DNA from: an uncultured Elusimicrobium sp.
GTDB taxonomy: Bacteria > Elusimicrobiota > Endomicrobiia > Endomicrobiales > Endomicrobiaceae
Reading direction: 5' to 3'
Assembly: GCA_902761395.1 (NCBI GenBank)
Contig: CACWKJ010000086.1
Coordinates: 1-6,879, forward strand
Length of the DNA stretch: 6,879 nt
The position numbers and the translations under genes were made by a program. Under the pieces are notes generated by a model that had not been told where the DNA came from, made no database searches, and was given only the letters and a program-made list of their open reading frames with translations. Below are positions 5,254 to 6,879 of the stretch, piece by piece (the first letter of the stretch is position 1; each line of letters starts with the position of its first letter).

Positions 5254-6879
5254 TTATGCACAAGATAACATTGCTCTTATTTGGTTGACGCCTATATCCA
5301 TATCGTCTGTTAGAACACTTTCTTTCTTGGTTGTTCTGTCAATAAATTTCGGTATTATGAACGATGCGCCTGTAATAATACCTACAGCACCTGCAATAAT
5401 AATGTTGTTAGAAAGTCCTACTGCAAGAAGTCCGCTTATAGAAATTTGTGTTAATGTAGAAATTATCATACCGAACATAGATTTGAATCCTAACCATTTT
5501 GATCTCATATTATCATCTAAAGTTTTATATACGGCAGAAACTTCCGTTAACGAAGATGTTCCCTGCCAGAAGTTCATTAGAACATATACGGAAACCAAGA
5601 ATATCGGGTGACCGGTTGCTGCAAACAAAGCAAACAGTCCTGCAGATACCGCAAAAGTTATTGTTCTTACCGCTTTGTTTTCCACAATAAAACTTACTTT
5701 GCTTATTAAATGTGATGCTAAAGATTGCATTAAATTTCCCGCAAAATAAACAGGAGCAAGCAGGCCTACATTTATGCCGGTTGCCATTAGTGTCGGTTGT
5801 AAGAAGAAACATAACACAACGAAGAACATATTGTTTACGACTATATTTAATGCAGCAAGAGAGAATGTCTTTTTGTCTGTAGATAACTTCTGTACGGGAG
5901 CAAACAATTCCGAAACAAAATCTCTTATGTTTTTCTTTTCTTTGGTTACTGTTTGTTCTGCTTTTTCGTCTTTACCGATATTTTCGTCGTGTGTAAACAG
6001 TAATGCACCTGTGGCAATAATAATATCCGGAATTGCCGCTATCGCAATTACTGCCATTTGGCCCGTTATTGCGGCTAATGCTCCGCCAAGCAACGAAGAT
6101 ACGGACATTATTATCCAGAATAACGATAAGTTGGAACCGTAAATTTCTTTAAACGAATCTTTTTGTCCGAGATTATCCAACGATTTATATAAGAACGGAC
6201 TTAATGTTAACGAGAGTAACGAAATTCCTATTGTAGGAAGTATCTGCGAGGCTATAAGCAGTACAGGAGAAAGACCGGACAATGTGAATGTTATTGTTCC
6301 CAATGCGTGAACGATAATAGACAGAATGATCAATGTTCTCTTTGAGAATTTGTCTCCTATAAATCCGCCTATGCCCGATGTAGCAAAAGATATCGGTGCA
6401 AGCAACGACATTACCAAAGAAATAAACGGCAATCCGTAACCGTTGGACTGCATAAATACCATTGAGAACGAACTGTACAAATCAAATCCCAACATAAATT
6501 GTATGAAGGGGAAATATCGAATATTTGATTCCATTTTGTTGATTGTTGTTTGGTCAAGCCCGTTGGGATTTTCTCCTTCATATTTGTATAGAAATGCTGC
6601 TTTAAACGATGACAGATCTCTTTTAATGAATTCTTTTGCTTTTAAGAACCAACCTTTTAAACTGAATTTGTTACTTTTTAAAACGGTTTCTTTAACATCT
6701 GTTCCGTTATTGAAAAATTCCGGATGCTTTTGTGCCCACTCTTGAACAGTTTTAATTATTTCGGAATCTTTATATCCCTGATGTTTAAGTTCTGTTATCC
6801 ACGATACTAAAAATTGTTCTTGCTTTTGATTCGATAATACCGAAACTAAAAGACCGTCCGATAAGCAGTTGTTTAATAA
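5254..6879 (-). CDS. MFS transporter with long hydrophilic N-terminal region (5' partial)
   Basis: This is a major facilitator superfamily permease of the inner membrane. From the internal Met at 6534 there are about 12 hydrophobic segments in two bundles of six, split by a charged cytoplasmic loop (about residues 183-225 from that Met; DEKAEQ, then KEKK). An MFS motif-A-like sequence, GGFIGDKFSKR, follows the second segment. The substrate cannot be told. The frame does not begin at 6534: it stays open for 115 more codons to the window edge with no stop, and there is no ribosome binding site before 6534. The added region is hydrophilic and probably helical (e.g. KHQGYKDSEIIKTVQEWAQK, then FLKAKEFIKRDLSSF). 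The true protein is therefore at least 541 residues, longer than a usual ~400-residue MFS permease. The gene ends with TAA at 5256-5254; no strong terminator follows before the RCC1-repeat gene, so read-through is possible. Confidence 0.85.
   Translation of the reverse strand, partial: LLNNCLSDGLLVSVLSNQKQEQFLVSWITELKHQGYKDSEIIKTVQEWAQKHPEFFNNGTDVKETVLKSNKFSLKGWFLKAKEFIKRDLSSFKAAFLYKYEGENPNGLDQTTINKMESNIRYFPFIQFMLGFDLYSSFSMVFMQSNGYGLPFISLVMSLLAPISFATSGIGGFIGDKFSKRTLIILSIIVHALGTITFTLSGLSPVLLIASQILPTIGISLLSLTLSPFLYKSLDNLGQKDSFKEIYGSNLSLFWIIMSVSSLLGGALAAITGQMAVIAIAAIPDIIIATGALLFTHDENIGKDEKAEQTVTKEKKNIRDFVSELFAPVQKLSTDKKTFSLAALNIVVNNMFFVVLCFFLQPTLMATGINVGLLAPVYFAGNLMQSLASHLISKVSFIVENKAVRTITFAVSAGLFALFAATGHPIFLVSVYVLMNFWQGTSSLTEVSAVYKTLDDNMRSKWLGFKSMFGMIISTLTQISISGLLAVGLSNNIIIAGAVGIITGASFIIPKFIDRTTKKESVLTDDMDIGVNQIRAMLSCA

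Noticed and set aside
5285..6142. + strand frames opposite the MFS gene (5285-5611, 5499-5690, 5774-6142) and a - strand frame at 5525-5812
   Set aside because: All lie inside the clear MFS coding frame and their products lack recognisable features or supporting start sites.
6443..6745. + strand 100-codon frame near the right edge
   Set aside because: It is antisense to the open N-terminal extension of the MFS gene, which has more protein-like composition and continues to the edge.

Overview
This is an AT-rich window from a diderm (Gram-negative) bacterium. The envelope is implied by an outer-membrane TonB-dependent receptor and a probable lipoprotein. The lineage cannot be fixed from the sequence alone. 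AT-rich gut or symbiont groups such as Elusimicrobiota are plausible, but this is a low-confidence guess. No mobile element, phage gene, CRISPR array, tRNA or rRNA was seen.

Layout: (1) On the + strand, the last ~56 codons of a lemA-family gene (1-170) are followed 9 bases later by an M48 (HtpX-like) membrane zinc metalloprotease gene (180-1490). This is the familiar lemA-htpX pair. (2) A strong inverted repeat at 1493-1524 separates this pair from converging genes and looks like a shared terminator. (3) On the - strand, a TonB-dependent receptor gene (1548-3313) is split by a one-base frameshift near 2219-2225. (4) On the - strand, 3392-5155 encodes a probable lipoprotein made almost entirely of 14 RCC1-type repeats. 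(5) On the - strand, an MFS transporter gene enters from the right edge (5254-6879). It stays open to the edge, so its true start lies outside the window. All intergenic gaps are under 100 bases.

Functional links: LemA and HtpX are commonly paired and are associated with envelope or membrane-protein quality control. The receptor would import a scarce ligand (iron chelate, cobalamin or similar) if it were intact. The RCC1-repeat protein is probably a membrane-anchored, extracytoplasmic interaction scaffold. The receptor and RCC1 genes share a 22-base element (19 of 22 identical) at nearly the same distance from their start codons, so they may share a promoter type or regulator.

Most notable points: the HtpX-like protein contains an internal tandem duplication of its pre-catalytic and HExxH segment, in which the first copy has lost all three HExxH residues; the 14 RCC1 repeats form two sets of seven separated by an irregular middle, suggesting two seven-bladed propellers; the receptor gene is frameshifted; and the MFS protein carries a hydrophilic N-terminal extension of at least ~115 residues.
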